64,000 bases of DNA from Lagopus muta (GCF_023343835.1 NW_026040168.1:759396-823395); one strand, 5' to 3'. Counted from the stretch's first letter, positions 44,775 to 55,824 are shown. Notes: generated by a model not told the origin, from the letters alone. A program made the numbers and translations.

Positions 44775-45052
44775 TGCAGCATCTGATGCATGGACTCAGA
44801 TGTGAATGATCCAAATCGTTTATTACAAGTTCTCACATCATTTATATACCTTCACAAGTTTTCTTTTTCTAGCTTTCCCATCCACCTTTACATGTCAACA
44901 GAGCATTCTACAAAACACTCTTCAACCATTCACACAGGCACTTATCCAGAGCCGTGAGACATTCTCTCTTCTTCTAGAGGTGTCCTTGATTCTCATGCTG
45001 TTTATCTTGCTCCACAGCTTCTGCTCTGAACAGTTTTTCTTGTATTCCCACA
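44775..45052 (-). repeat. LTR D, 3' LTR
   Basis: A short 278 bp LTR, minus orientation TGTGGGAATAC to GATGCTGCA. It has TATATAAATG near 44833-44842 and AATAAACG near 44817-44824. The polypurine complement is adjacent on the right. Confidence 0.85.
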
Positions 45053-45068
45053 ATTCCCCCTTTTTTGT

Positions 45069-45900
45069 TTATTTGCAAACTACTACCATACTATAAGATA
45101 ATAACACAAATTATTTTAATAACATAATCATTATAACTCAATCAAGGCCTCGATTGACAATACTCTAAATGTGATAAAGACAAACATCATAATGACAAGA
45201 AATACTGTTAACCTACTAAAAAGAACAAATACGTGTTTAGTCTGCAACTCAAGTTTTCTGCAACCTGGAAATAAATCCCTGAAGGTTCTGTTCTGTGTTC
45301 ATCTCTAACTGGTTAGAAAGAGGTCTTCAACTTTCCTATATTCTGATATATTGATTTTGAATGATCACTAAAATATGTACAACAGATGCTTTTAGAGTGC
45401 TCATGATCATGCCTTTGGGCTAATAGAAAATTAATGGCTGTACAACATTTTGCATGTCAAATAGAATCAATATTAGTGGGCAAATGTGTGCTAAAATTAG
45501 TGGGCTAGAATATCACTAGGGGCATTATTACTTACTGACCCTCAAGAAACAACAACCTGCAGAAAAAGAGAGAGAAAGAACATGTTGGCGGTGAATGCGA
45601 TAGGCAGTGCCAGCAGGGCGTCCCCTGCTTCAAGGTGCACTTTTCCTCTCTCACCCATCACAGATTCTCTCTTGTTTTATTCTTCTCAGGGTCCGAAGGG
45701 TATTTTCCATTTGTACACTGCATCTGTATGGCCAGTGTATTATACAGAGCCCAAGTGGAACACCTGCTTGCAAAACAGAACTATCAAGGTTAGCTCTCTT
45801 AGCGTGCGCCTTTGCCTCAAGTGCACTACTACTGCTGCTATTTGCAATACAACAAGTTACAAAGCAATACCAATAAATAAGAAGCACACACTCCCAGTCA
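45069..45900 (-). pseudogene. Degraded 3' internal region of provirus D
   Basis: Expected to be env, but no envelope motif is visible. Minus-strand open frame 45651-46001 contains a hydrophobic stretch (VLLIYWYCFVTCCIA) followed by Ser/Ala-rich sequence; it is not recognised. Confidence 0.35.
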
Positions 45901-46384
45901 TTATAAAGGCTGGATGCTATTTTCTGCCTTGAGATGAGGCCAGACATATCCTGCTGGAACCCATGTAGGGCCAGTCCCTGTGGAAACACAAGCATATCCA
46001 CGACCCCAAGTTATCAGTGGTAAGGGACCTTCCCAATGCCCTGTGGCTATATTCTGAACATTGACCATTGGCCGTTCCTTGAGCATTGGGGAGGCCCCAA
46101 AATGACGATCCACACGAGTTGTATCTGTATGATCACGATTCAAAATTCAACACAAGCAAAACCTTACATGATCTTCCTTGTGTTGTCTCCTGTATTTCCC
46201 CTTTTTTTAAATTAAGAATAGATTTCAGTGTTAGATGAATATGGTCAATGATAGCTTGTCCAGTGGGAGAATGAGGAATGCTTGTAATATGTCTAACCCC
46301 CCATTCTTGGAGGAAAGTTTGTGTAGCCTTAGAAGTATATGCAGGTCCGTTACTGTCTTTAACCAAGTTACACGCAGGCTGCAG
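45901..46384 (-). pseudogene. pol: Integrase remnant of provirus D
   Basis: Minus-strand frames: the core end has NGPAYTSKA, IPHSPTGQAIIDH and HLTLKSILNLKKG; the C-terminal DNA-binding domain has ATGHWEGPLPLITWGRGYAC and WVPAGYVWPHL. The pattern is that of alpha/betaretroviral integrase. The residue before NGP is Ser where the family has catalytic Asp, and the expected Glu after GQAI is Asp, so the enzyme would be inactive. A frameshift lies near 46135. Confidence 0.8.
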
Positions 46385-46550
46385 AGAGGTCGGGGGCGGA
46401 GCCAAAGGCAGGAACGGGATGAGCACCGGGGTGGAGCTGAGGGCAACAGGGCGGGGGGGGTGGGTGTCGGAGCTGCAGATCGAATCCAGCTTTCTGCACC
46501 GAGGGGCAGCGACAGGGTTGGGAGGGAGGGCAATGGGGAATAGTCGAAAT
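46385..46550. other. GC-rich foreign block within provirus D
   Basis: A stretch of GGGGCGG-type sequence with many CpG and G runs, in an AT-rich surrounding. It breaks the pol frame. Source unknown. Confidence 0.5.
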
Positions 46551-46718
46551 AAATACTTCCTTGTCTAATTTGTTTAAGTCCTTCCATTATTTGGTGCCAA
46601 ACAGCTAAAAGTTTAGCAGCTGTTCTGTCTTTAGTAATAGAAGCTTCCTGGAGTTTTCCTCCAATTTTGTTCCAAAGCTTCTGCTCTGAACAGTTTTTCT
46701 AGTATTCCCACAACCTGC

Positions 46719-46858
46719 TGTCTGTACTGTCTAAGTCTGTAGAAAAGCATCTGTTATTGGCAGCAAGAACCTGACTTAGCAAGGCCAGATCTGTAGCTGC
46801 CGATTCAGCACCCCATGAAGGCACTTAACTTTTAACCTAACTTATTTTCCTTAATTCA
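46719..46858 (-). repeat. LTR C, second part
   Basis: A continuation of the LTR C from 44774, matching 17405-17548 (GTCTGTAGAA, CACCCCATGAAGGCAC). It ends at TTAATTCA, the LTR start on the minus strand. Confidence 0.8.
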
Positions 46859-46861
46859 ATC

Positions 46862-46906
46862 ATTTGAGGTCCCTTCCAACCCCTGCAATTCTGTGATTCT
46901 GTAATA
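46862..46906 (+). repeat. CR1 3' end fragment
   Basis: A tail fragment GAGGTCCCTTCCAACCCCTG followed by CAATTCTGTGATTCTG directly after LTR C. Confidence 0.75.
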
Positions 46907-48023
46907 CTCTTGGTCATGTAAGGTAAGTGATCGTCTTGGCCAGCTCTGTGTATTTTGTGAGGTCGGGATTCTTGTTTACAGGAGGTTTATTGTGTTCACA
47001 AAGTTCTCTTTTCATATATTCTTAGAATTTCCTACAGTATTTTGGTTTTGTTGTTAATACAGATCCAGAAGATTTGAAAAGTCCAATTGTGCCTACACCA
47101 CAATCATATTGACTGTCTCTCATGGCACCAGTGACATATTATAGTTATTAGATAGCTGCTTTTGTCATTGTGTCCCTCTCACAGGACTTTGAAATCCTCT
47201 GGGCAGAGGGTAGGCTAAAGTCACAATCTCCAACACTATGGATAAATATGATAATCATAATGCTTTGGTATAAGAAGGTAGCAGCTGACGTGTTGTATAC
47301 TGAATGCTATGAGTTAGCTTCTGGTGATGCCGGAAGAGAGTTGAGCTGTACTGACTGCATTCATTTTATCCCATTTACCAGTTTTAAATGGATGAGGATC
47401 AGAAATTTGTTTTCAAATGGATGGATTGTTAAATTATGTAATTAAGTAATAATACCAGGATTACCAACATTATGAAACAATTTCATGTCTAATAAATACA
47501 GTTTATAACCATATGCTTTACAAAAGTAGTGAAATTTTGACAATGAGTATTTACCGTGATACTCTTCTATGTACTTTCCAGTAAGTAAAGGAATTTTGAG
47601 TTAATTAAGGAAGGTGAGTTCATTAATTTCAATGGTATAGTCATATTTTCTAAAAGGCAAATGGTGAGTTCAGCTCTGCAGAACTTGGTGTAATTAAAAG
47701 GAGTTAATAAGTTAGACAAAGGAGCATAACGATTAAGTGGACCATGTAAACAATTTTCAAAACTGGGCTATAATTATTTGAATGAATCAAATCAAGTGTC
47801 AGTGTGTATTCCAGTATTCTTGTCTGTTTCTTGACAAATTTTCCTTGGTTGCCTTTCTCAGAGTCCATAATGACTTCCAGTTGGCCAGTGTTGATGTGTA
47901 GGTAAGTCTTACAGATTTTTCTCAAGTGGAGAGATTATGCCTTTTGAATAAACTGCATCTTTCTGTAGAGCATTTAGAGTACTATCCATCCTGATAACGA
48001 TAAGCATAAAAATACATACTTAA
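46907..48023. other. No gene seen: unique AT-rich sequence
   Basis: Nothing recognised; short open frames at 47170-47445 and 47704-47925 look like chance. Confidence 0.45.
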
Positions 48024-48028
48024 CCATA

Positions 48029-48855
48029 TGTCTCACTCCAATTTATAGGAGGGAGAGGAGGTTCTTTTAATATCTGTATACCCGGTGTGAGATTAAGAAA
48101 CAATGGTTCACATGTTGGTCTGACCAGTTTATTATAAATCTTAATCAGGGAGATGGGGAAGGGGAAGACGGACACTATTACGAATTAGGGTAATGGGGAA
48201 AAGAAAAAGGGCAATAAAAAAGATAGAAAAGAAGAAGCAAGGAGTCTTTATAGGAAGCAAGAGGGACATAGTCACCACCATGGATCCAGCGAGGTTCGTA
48301 GTTCAGTCATTGATCTTCAGTAGTGGTGGGTCATTGGGCATTGTTGTTCTGTTGACAACGATGGTGACCACAGCAATGATGGCCACTTTTCCAACTTATT
48401 TATAAGTCCAAAGTGGTCGAGTAAGCTCTCTTTGGAGCGACAGCTCAAATCCAAAGTGGTTGAGTCAACTCTCCTTGGAGTGGCAGCTTCTGGCTCTGGG
48501 ATCTCAGCAGAAACTCCTTTGTTCCCATCTTCCAGGCCTTGCCAGCAGATAAGAGGGAGCAGGGATGCCCACCTGCATTCATTTTTTCACAGGACACAAT
48601 AGTATCATTCCCCAATTTTCCCATACCAAGTTAGAGCTATTTAGTCACAGGCCAGATCTTCCATCAGTAAATGCTCCTGAGCACTCTTCCGGAGGCAAGG
48701 AGCTCTGGAGGAAGGTGCTTTCAAATGTCTACAAAGTGATGTTGATTGTCACATGATAGCACCCATCACTTGCCTCCTCAATAAATCAGAGTCTTATCAG
48801 AAGAAATACATCAGGAAGAATGCTTTAAGCCAAAAAACAAAGAAGGATTCTCACA
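48029..48855 (-). mobile_element. Solo LTR B in unique sequence
   Basis: An 827 bp solo LTR, reverse orientation, with a perfect 5 bp target duplication CCATA at 48024-48028 and 48856-48860. It is homologous to 58052-58897. Confidence 0.92.
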
Positions 48856-48889
48856 CCATAGAATCTGCATTCTGACTAGTGTTTCTTGG

Positions 48890-49192
48890 TGTATGGGAAC
48901 TGTTGAGACAAGGCCTGAACCACTCATTGATCACCTGAGGCAAGGACTGGGTCAGCCATGGGAGCACAGGTGAAGACAATTCATCTGTGTGAACAGAAGG
49001 GATGGAGCCTGGATCTACCTTTCTCAGACCCAACCCCCACACTTATGGGCTGACTACCACTGGAGAAAGATCTCTTTCTGGAGATCTCTTTTTTGTGGAG
49101 TCCTTCATCGGGAGCCTGAATCTTCAAATATGGGTGAGTATTCCTTCTCTGTTTCTTTCCATTTCTCTATGATGTTTTTTCCAACTGCAACA
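48890..49192 (+). mobile_element. Solo LTR H
   Basis: A 303 bp solo LTR, TGTATGGGAACTG to AACTGCAACA, with a perfect 5 bp target duplication CTTGG at 48885-48889 and 49193-49197. It defines the full length of LTR H. Confidence 0.9.
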
Positions 49193-49197
49193 CTTGG

Positions 49198-49962
49198 TGT
49201 TGTTACAGCTGAATTTAATGGCCTGGAAGTAGTTTATCTCTACGAAACATCTCAAGATAAATGAGGAGGAAGTGAGCTGTTAAAGTTGTAGGAGTGGGGG
49301 CTGGACTCGATGATCACTTGAGGTCCCTTTCAACCCTTGTAATTCTGTGATCTCTGTTGGCAAGTGGATTTCAACAGACCATATATATATATATGGGTTA
49401 CATTGTAGTAGCTTCTCGCTTATTTGATTTAATTTGAGGAACTTGAAGGTACTGCTGTAGTTTAATGACAGTGGTTCTTTAATGGCCTATGCTGATTGAT
49501 ACTGGATACAACACACTGAACTATATAGAAAAAATGCTTTCCTGTCTTTCAGTGCTGATAAAAAGGCAGGAGGGAAGATAAATGCTCCCTAACTGCATGC
49601 TTTCCAACAGTAACACTAATTTAGTTAAATACCTTTTCACATTGAATACTCAATTTTGCATGATAAGTACTGAACAATAAAAGCATATTGAAGACAGCTC
49701 TGTCACAATACAGACTGTACCTGTGCACAGTTATGAAAGAAAATGGGAAATTTATCTGTGCTTTTTGTAACTGATTTTTTTAGACCTCTACAAGTGATTC
49801 ATTTTGCACAATTTTGCAATTCTTGAAATGTGTGGAAAAAGGTAAATATCGTAGTGAGATTTATAATCTGAAAGTATGCTAAGAAGTATTATTTTTTTCT
49901 CTTTACGTGGCATGTACAAGGTTTCAGTTTTGAGTTATCTATTGGGTATTGTAATAGGAAGA
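49198..49962. other. Unique sequence with a CR1 tail fragment
   Basis: A CR1 3' end piece lies at about 49303-49351 (plus strand; GGACTCGATGATCACTTGAGG). An AT dinucleotide run is at 49381-49394. Otherwise nothing is recognised. Confidence 0.5.
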
Positions 49963-50233
49963 TGTATGGGAACTGCTGAGTCATGGCCTGAACCTCTGAT
50001 TGATCACCTGAGGTGAGCAATGAGTCAGCCAGAGGAGCACAGGTGAAGGCAATTCACCTGTGCTGCCGGAAGGGGGGGAGCCTGGCTGCCAGGGGGGAAG
50101 GATCTCTTCTGGAGTTTGCCTCTGCTGCTGTTTTGTGAGTGAGCCTAGGATAGGGGTAAGCCTTCTATTTATTCTCTTTTGGTATCATAGTCTGCTTTGC
50201 CTAACTCTTTTATTTAATTTGTAATTATAACAT
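49963..50233 (+). repeat. LTR H, 5' LTR
   Basis: TGTATGGGAACTGCTGAGTC start, end near TAATTATAACA. The leader follows. A primer site is not clear: TGGTGCACTTAGC at 50250 is a candidate, but I cannot assign it to a tRNA. Confidence 0.75.
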
Positions 50234-50322
50234 CCTAATATTCTTTGATGGTGCACTTAGCAAGCCAGGCAGGCCAAATATACTAAAATTTACATCGCTT
50301 CTTTTCTTTGGATTTTCTATAA

Positions 50323-51690
50323 ATGGGTCAAGCGGGAGAACGATACTCCTCTAGAGGAAATTATTCCAGGGCAGATCCCAGGATTTGTGGGATCTCCCTA
50401 TTGTGAGCTAGCGGTTATCGTTGAAAAAAGGGGTCCCTTACGCGTTATGGGCAATATCTCCCCATATGGCATGGCAGATTACTTTCAAGGACTTAGCATA
50501 GATGTACTGATCACTGAAGAAAGACAATTGGCTGCCTTCACAGTGGCATGGCCACTATTAAATGCCTTAAATCTTGTTGAAATAAGAAATAATACTTTAG
50601 AGAAATGAAAGTCAACTTCTGAGAGACTGTATTAAAAAATTAGAGCAGGCACTTGGCATCTTAACAGGGAAGAAACCAATTCTGCATCTTCCAGTAGGCC
50701 AAGTTTGTAACATTACAATAAACAATGACCAGACTCCTGAATCAGCAGACTCTATTGATCAGGAAAATAAAAAATCCAAATTAGATCTTGAATATCCGAC
50801 TTTGACAGATCCACTAGAAGTCTGTCCTGTCCTAACTCAGAAAACAAACAAAAAAAAAAAAGTACAGGACAGGCCGGCAGGGGTGCCACCTGATCAGCGG
50901 CCCCCTGCCCAGGCTCATTTGCACATAACAGCCCGGCCATACATAGCAACAGAATTGCTGGATTTAGTATAGCGATTTTGGCAGAAGCCTAGGGGAAGTG
51001 TGCTAGCTTGGTTATTAAGACTGTGGGATTCTGGGGCAGAAAGTGTTTTGGTGAATAGCCTGGAAATAGCCAAGTTGGCCACCATGACTGTCCATCCTGC
51101 TCTCAGGCAGAGGTTGTGTGTGGGTAATCGATATTGTGATGAAAACCATTCTATAAGAGAATGGTTAATGGCAGCCTGCTGTATGGTATGGCCGAATAAA
51201 TCTGATAGCCCTCTAAATACAGGGCTGTGGTCCTCCATGGAGGACCTTCAAAATTATATCTGTGAACTGGGTGTAAGAGAGGCTATCTATGAAGACACAT
51301 TTGATGGCCCTGATATGGTCAAATTTTCAGCAGGGTTGAGAGAATTGATTCTACAGCAAGCTCCCTCTCATCTGTATGGTACTCTAGTCTCTATATTAAA
51401 TTCTCTGGTGGCCTCAGAAGCAGTAGTCCAGCAGGCTGCCCAGTTAGTGGCCTAGGAGAAACGGAACACCTGCAGGCTAGGCGCAGTATTCAAACACTAG
51501 AAGAAGCCAAGGTCCTGCTGATATGTAAAACCAAAATGCCAGCTACTCGAGCTCCTTGATTGGGACCCATAAGGGTCTCCCGAAAACAAATGCTCAATGA
51601 TTTAGTTTTGGCTGGGGTCCACTTTGCTAAGATGGGCCGCCAGCCCAACCATGTCCTACAACAACTAAACTTCAACTAAAGGGACAATCA
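50323..51690 (+). pseudogene. gag: Family H gag
   Basis: A possible start at 50323 reads MGQAGERYS (Gly at 2, as in myristoylated matrix), frameshifting soon to the frame of 50387-50608 (SPYCELAVIVEKRGPLRVMG). After a degraded linker, the capsid-like frame 51000-51455 (151 codons) has AKLATMTVHPALRQRL, REWLMAACCMVWPNKSD and MEDLQNYICELGVREAIYED. The end of gag is in other frames to about 51690. The organisation suggests a spuma/ERV-L-like or related gag, but the class is not certain. Multiple frameshifts make it inactive. Confidence 0.65.
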
Positions 51691-51929
51691 AAAATTCTGG
51701 AACTTCCCTGAGAAATCAAGGGTGAGGGTTATAGAAAGAATATCAACAGTGACATGGAACCTAGAAGATTTCATTGTTCCTAATGGGGGGGGGGGAAGCT
51801 GCTTCAGGTGTCTCGGGCCACAATGCTTGAGCCATTGGAAGCAAAAGAATTGGCCATAGCGCAATTCATGGTGTGATAAGGGATGTTAGTCCCCCTAGGG
51901 CCTCTAGGTGGGACCGGAGGCCCTATGTA

Positions 51930-52380
51930 GAATTAACTATTCACTGGTCCCAAGAAAATATTCAGAGTCATGGCATTCATGGACGCCGGAGCAGAAGCAT
52001 CAATTCTCTACGAAGGTCCGACCAAATTTGATGGCGACAGAGTGATGATTGGTGGTTTTGGGGGACAACTATTCCTGTCACCCAAACATGGTTAAAATTG
52101 GGGGTTGGGTGTCTCCCACCCCGGGAGTACAAGGTGTCTATTGCCCCAGTCCAAGAATACATCCTGGGCATAGATATTCTGTGGGGTCTGGCTCTCCAGA
52201 CAACTGTGAGAGTGTTCAGACTTCGACAGAGATGTATCAGTATCCTGGCGGTGCAGGCAATATTAAGAGGTCATGCGAAACATGGGCCTATTTGCCTGCC
52301 AAAACCGTGCTGGATTACTAATGTGAGACAGCATAGACTCCCAGGTGGGCAAGATGAAATATCGAGAATGGTGTAGAAAT
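51930..52380 (+). pseudogene. pro: Family H retroviral protease
   Basis: An aspartic protease remnant: MDAGAEASIL carries the D-[ST/A]-G active site as D-A-G (about 51978-52005), followed by a flap-like region VMIGGFGGQ and the C-terminal ILGIDILWGLAL (52165-52195), which resembles the ILG.D.L motif. The frame changes twice (near 52090 and 52200). Confidence 0.7.
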
Positions 52381-52388
52381 TAGGAAAA

Positions 52389-52734
52389 GTGGGCATTATG
52401 AGGCATGCATACGGCCCATATAATTCCCCCATGTGGCCTGTGCTAAAGTCGGATGGCACATGGGGAATGACAGTGGATTGCAGAGAATTAAATAAGGTTA
52501 CGCTGCCTATTTATGAAGCCGTACCCAATATTGCCTCCCTAATGGACACATTGAGTAGGGAGATAAAAACCTATCATTGTGTCCTAGATCTAGCAAATGT
52601 GTTGTTCAGTATTCCAATTGCTGAGGAATCGCAAGATCAGTTTGCGTTTACATGGGGAGGCAGGCAGTGGACCTTTCAGGTCCTGCCACAGGGGTACGTG
52701 CATTCACCAATGTATTGTCATAATCTAGTGGCGC
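52389..52734 (+). pseudogene. pol: Family H reverse transcriptase, N-terminal part
   Basis: The frame starting 52389 reads YNSPMWPVLKSDGTWGMTVD, CRELNKVTLPIYEAVPNI, HCVLDLANVLFSIPIAEES (first catalytic Asp) and FQVLPQGYVHSPMYCHN. It stops being RT at about 52734, where LTR E begins, so the Y-x-D-D box is absent. The last codons of the open frame (to 52814) come from the LTR. Confidence 0.85.
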
Positions 52735-53373
52735 TGATGTGCGGAATGAAACTCTGTAACCCAAGTAAGATTACAAAGCAGGTACGGTTTATTCAGTGCT
52801 GCACAGACACCTAGGTGCAAGGGGGATAGATCCGCTTAACTTGCACATTGTCTAGAAAATTCTTGCTACATATGTCTTGCTACTTATATAGGTGAAACTA
52901 ACACATAATCAATAGTTTTCCTGGAATTTGGATACATATTCTTTACACCCCCGAGAGTTTGTTAGCATGGAGACCCTTCCCCTCTTGCGTGTGTGTAGTG
53001 GGTCAAGGGATGAGGATTTGTCATTTTCCTTGGGAAGGCTTCTGACCATTTTCACTGTAAACTCCTGGCCTTTCAGGGGGGGGGGGGGGGGGGCGGGCGG
53101 CGGGGCATTCCCCCAAACCGGTTTCTTCTTGCCCTGTGGACATCTAACCTCCCTGCCAAATGTCCTGGGGCTATTCTCAAACCCTTATCTTTATGGCCTT
53201 CATCCCCCTCACTATCCCAGACACAGTGTCTGCCATCCCTTATTTTCTAACAAGCTCTACGTTCTTGCTTCTGTGAACTATTTCTAACTATTCCCCTTCA
53301 CCCCCCTTATTCTCAGTCAATGTGAAGACTTCTTGCCTTTTTACTTTCACCTTTGGGCCCATCTCACTTTTCA
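52735..53373 (-). repeat. LTR of family C/E, 3' LTR of provirus E
   Basis: A 639 bp LTR with TGAAAAGTGAG start on the minus strand and GCACATCA end, like LTR C at 16924-17548. It contains a G18 run at 53076-53093 followed by GGGCGGGCGGCGGGGC-type sequence. A polypurine complement (AATTCCCCCCTTTTC) abuts it. Confidence 0.8.
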
Positions 53374-53396
53374 ATTCCCCCCTTTTCTTTATCTAG

Positions 53397-54423
53397 CAGG
53401 ATTTCCACCTGCTAGATTATTCTTTCTTATTGTGTGAAATAAGCTTTCCACCTTTGGCCTTAACTCGTCTTATAGTATTGTGGCACAGGCACGTAGAACA
53501 CCTCATTACACACAGGTAAGGCTCACCAATAGTACCAGTACAATGCATGCCAAGAACCAAGAAAAGCCACCTTAACCATCCTAGATTTAGTAACCAGCTA
53601 GTAAGTGAGCCCCATTAATCTGTTTCCCAGTTGTGTTGTTGATACTTGTCCTACGCAGGACTTTTGCTTCCAGGTTTTCCTTAAGTCTGTTTTCAGATCC
53701 TTATTTATTTAAGTACAGCAACTCTGATTTATTATTGTGCACACCCCTCCTTTTCTAGTTATTAATAGATCTAATGCCATCCTGTTTTGGAGTACTACTT
53801 TGGACAAAGAGGATACCTCCTCTTGGACTATTTGTAATGCGTTTGTTGTAGCATTTTCTACCATTTCTAGAGTTGCAGAGATATTCACTATAGCATTTTC
53901 CCACTGAGCTACTCCTAAGACCAGGATAAGGGCTCTCATGAAGTTGTTGATTATACCTTACCAATGGGTTCTTTACCATTTTAACCCTCCTTGGGTTTTG
54001 ATACTGGCTCCAAATAGTTCTCACTATGCCTGGTGGTAGTTTGAGCTCTCCCATCTCTGCCCAGCCACCAGAAACCTTTACCCAATCAACACTTGCCCCT
54101 CATATTGCTTCCGTTATGATATTCATGCCCACTAATGAGAGTGCTATTACGTTCCTTAATAGCAGCCATTGATAAGTATAGAAATGTAAGGTTAATTCAA
54201 ATAGAAGGGAGAAGAGTGACAATCACACATCTAACGATAACAAGTAAATAAATATAACAGAAAACATAGTACTATTGCAGCCAAAATACAAAATGTACCA
54301 GCACACAGCATCAACTTGCCACAGATGCCACCCCGTGTACACTGAAATAAAGAAAATCAGTAACCAACTCATCTTTTCATTATGAGTTTTACATTTGACG
54401 GTACACTTTTCTTGACCGACCAA
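53397..54423 (-). pseudogene. env: Provirus E envelope remnant
   Basis: A minus-strand signal-peptide-like start at about 54370 (MSWLLIFFISVYTGWHLWQV), then a collapsed surface region (most of SU deleted), then TM (53709-53939) with heptad-type sequence TLEMVENATTNALQIVQEEV, an immunosuppressive-domain-like LQNRMALDLLI and an intact C-x6-CC (VCTIINQSCC) at the frame end. Downstream there is no clear anchor. The two halves are in different frames. This is a fossil viral gene without a complete product. Confidence 0.7.
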
Positions 54424-54716
54424 GTGAGCATCTTGGAATAATCTCCTATACCAATATTGTAGTTACTCCATGTGCCTTATTAGTTCTACAAGGGAATGTC
54501 TCTGGCTACTGTAAAAAGGTATCAGTTGTTACCAATATACAGCGATACCCCCCTGTTCTTGGGAGTTCCAAGAAATCAATTTGCGATTGTTGTACAGGTT
54601 CTGATTCCGGTTTAAAGATTTTAAGTTTACCGTCTGGAATTAAAGCCTTCTTCAACTACCTGTCCTGCCACCTGACCCATCATCTTATTTCCAGTTTCCT
54701 GTACAGTGTTACCTTT
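54424..54716 (-). pseudogene. pol: Provirus E integrase remnant
   Basis: Nucleotide similarity to the family A integrase/RNase H junction at about 4538-5060 (shared TTGGAATAATCTCCTA and CTACAAGGGAATG). It is short and frame-broken. It ends at the composite insertion. Confidence 0.55.
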
Positions 54717-55027
54717 CTGATTGTCACGGAGTTGACTAGATCAATCTATATCTGTGATGGGGGCGACAGGCCTCTGCACTCCCACCCCAGTCCCACAAAA
54801 ATGGGAAGGAAAGGAGGAAAAGAACAGCGGCAACAATCTGTGGAGGAAAACTTATTTTACTATAATACTGGAATACAAGATAACAAAATATAATACAATT
54901 TAATTGAAATTGAGATTAATAAATCAGACAAGATGAGAGAGAGTTCCCAGGACCGAGTCAAACCTGAAAAGCTTGGAATGGCTACGAAAGCACCCTCCAG
55001 CACCCACTGCCAGGCAGCAAGAGAGCG

Positions 55028-55049
55028 CCCCCCCCCCCCCCCCCCCCAC
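55028..55049. repeat. Poly-C run in LTR G
   Basis: About 21 consecutive C within LTR G; other copies have 7-8 C at this place (34167-34174). Confidence 0.9.
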
Positions 55050-55196
55050 CCGGAAGGGCCAGATCCCATGACTTCTGTAATGTACAGGAATAGGTACCTG
55101 GAATTGGGGCAGTGACACTTTAATGCCCCGTACACTACATGATGTTTTGATGTGGAATACTGAAACCCAAAAAACAAAAAACATAGAACCATGACA

Positions 55197-55461
55197 GCTG
55201 GGTCAGGAGCTGGCTGGAGGCCAAATGCCGGGTCCTGCATTTCAGCTACAACAACCCCAGGTGACGCTGCAGGCTTGGGGCATTGTGGCTGGAAGGCTGC
55301 ATAGAGGAAATAGACCTGGGGGGTATTGATTGATGCTTGGCTGAACATGAGCTGACAGTGTGCCCAGGTGGCTAAGAAGGCCAATGACATCCTGGCTTGC
55401 ATCAGAAACAGTGTTGCAAGCAGGAGCAGAGAGGCGATTGTTCCCCTGTACTCAGCACTTC
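55197..55461 (+). repeat. CR1 ORF2 fragment trapped between LTR G copies
   Basis: The plus strand encodes [20 protein letters not shown] and [14 protein letters not shown], the start of the CR1 ORF2 C-terminal domain. It has neither the 3' tail nor the 5' part. Confidence 0.85.
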
Positions 55462-55824
55462 TGTCACAGAGTTGACTAGATCAATCTACGTCTGTGACAG
55501 GGGCAACAGGCTTCTGCCCTCCCCCCGACCCTAGTCCCACAAGACTGGGAAGGAAGGAAAGGAGGAAAAGAACAGTGGCAATAATCTATGGAGGAAAACT
55601 TATTTTACTATAATATCAGAATACAATATAACACAATATATACAATTTAACTGAAATTGAGATTAATAAAACAGACAAGATGAGAGAGAGTTCCTGGGAC
55701 AGAGTTGTCACAGAGTTGACCAGATCAATCTATGTCCGTGACAGAGGCGACAGGCCTCTGCCCTCCCCCCCCACCCCAGTCCCACAAAAAATGGGGAAAA
55801 AAAAAATAGAACCATGACACTGAT

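Larger units (their letters stand above)
44775..46712 (-). mobile_element. Provirus D, class II-like, internally deleted
   Basis: A 1,938 bp element between 6 bp target duplications ACCCGC (44769-44774) and ACCTGC (46713-46718), one mismatch. It has a complete 3' LTR (44775-45052), a polypurine tract (45053-45068 complement), degraded sequence, an integrase remnant (45901-46426) and only the first about 40 bp of the 5' LTR (46670-46712). A 6 bp duplication and the integrase type fit alpha/beta-like (class II) elements. A GC-rich block of about 165 bp (46385-46550) is foreign in composition. Confidence 0.75.
49963..52734 (+). mobile_element. Family H provirus, 5' half
   Basis: 5' LTR H (49963-50233), leader, gag from 50323, protease, and RT to 52734, where provirus E (minus strand) interrupts it. 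The remainder is not found to the right within the window. The gene order is canonical, with numerous frameshifts and stops. Its pol resembles the fragments at 19442-22415 by family features. Confidence 0.8.
54722..55819 (-). mobile_element. Composite LTR G - CR1 - LTR G - LTR G insertion
   Basis: One 5 bp target duplication, CTGAT, lies outside the whole block (54717-54721 and 55820-55824), and the host RNase H sequence is continuous across it. Inside: a complete LTR G (54722-55196), 265 bp of CR1 in plus orientation (55197-55461), the TGTCAC end part of an LTR G (55462-55705), and a third, internally deleted LTR G (55706-55819) that keeps both termini. Confidence 0.85.

Noticed and set aside
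45582..45932. 116-codon plus-strand frame
   Set aside because: It is antisense within provirus D and overlaps a minus-strand frame of the same length; no motif.
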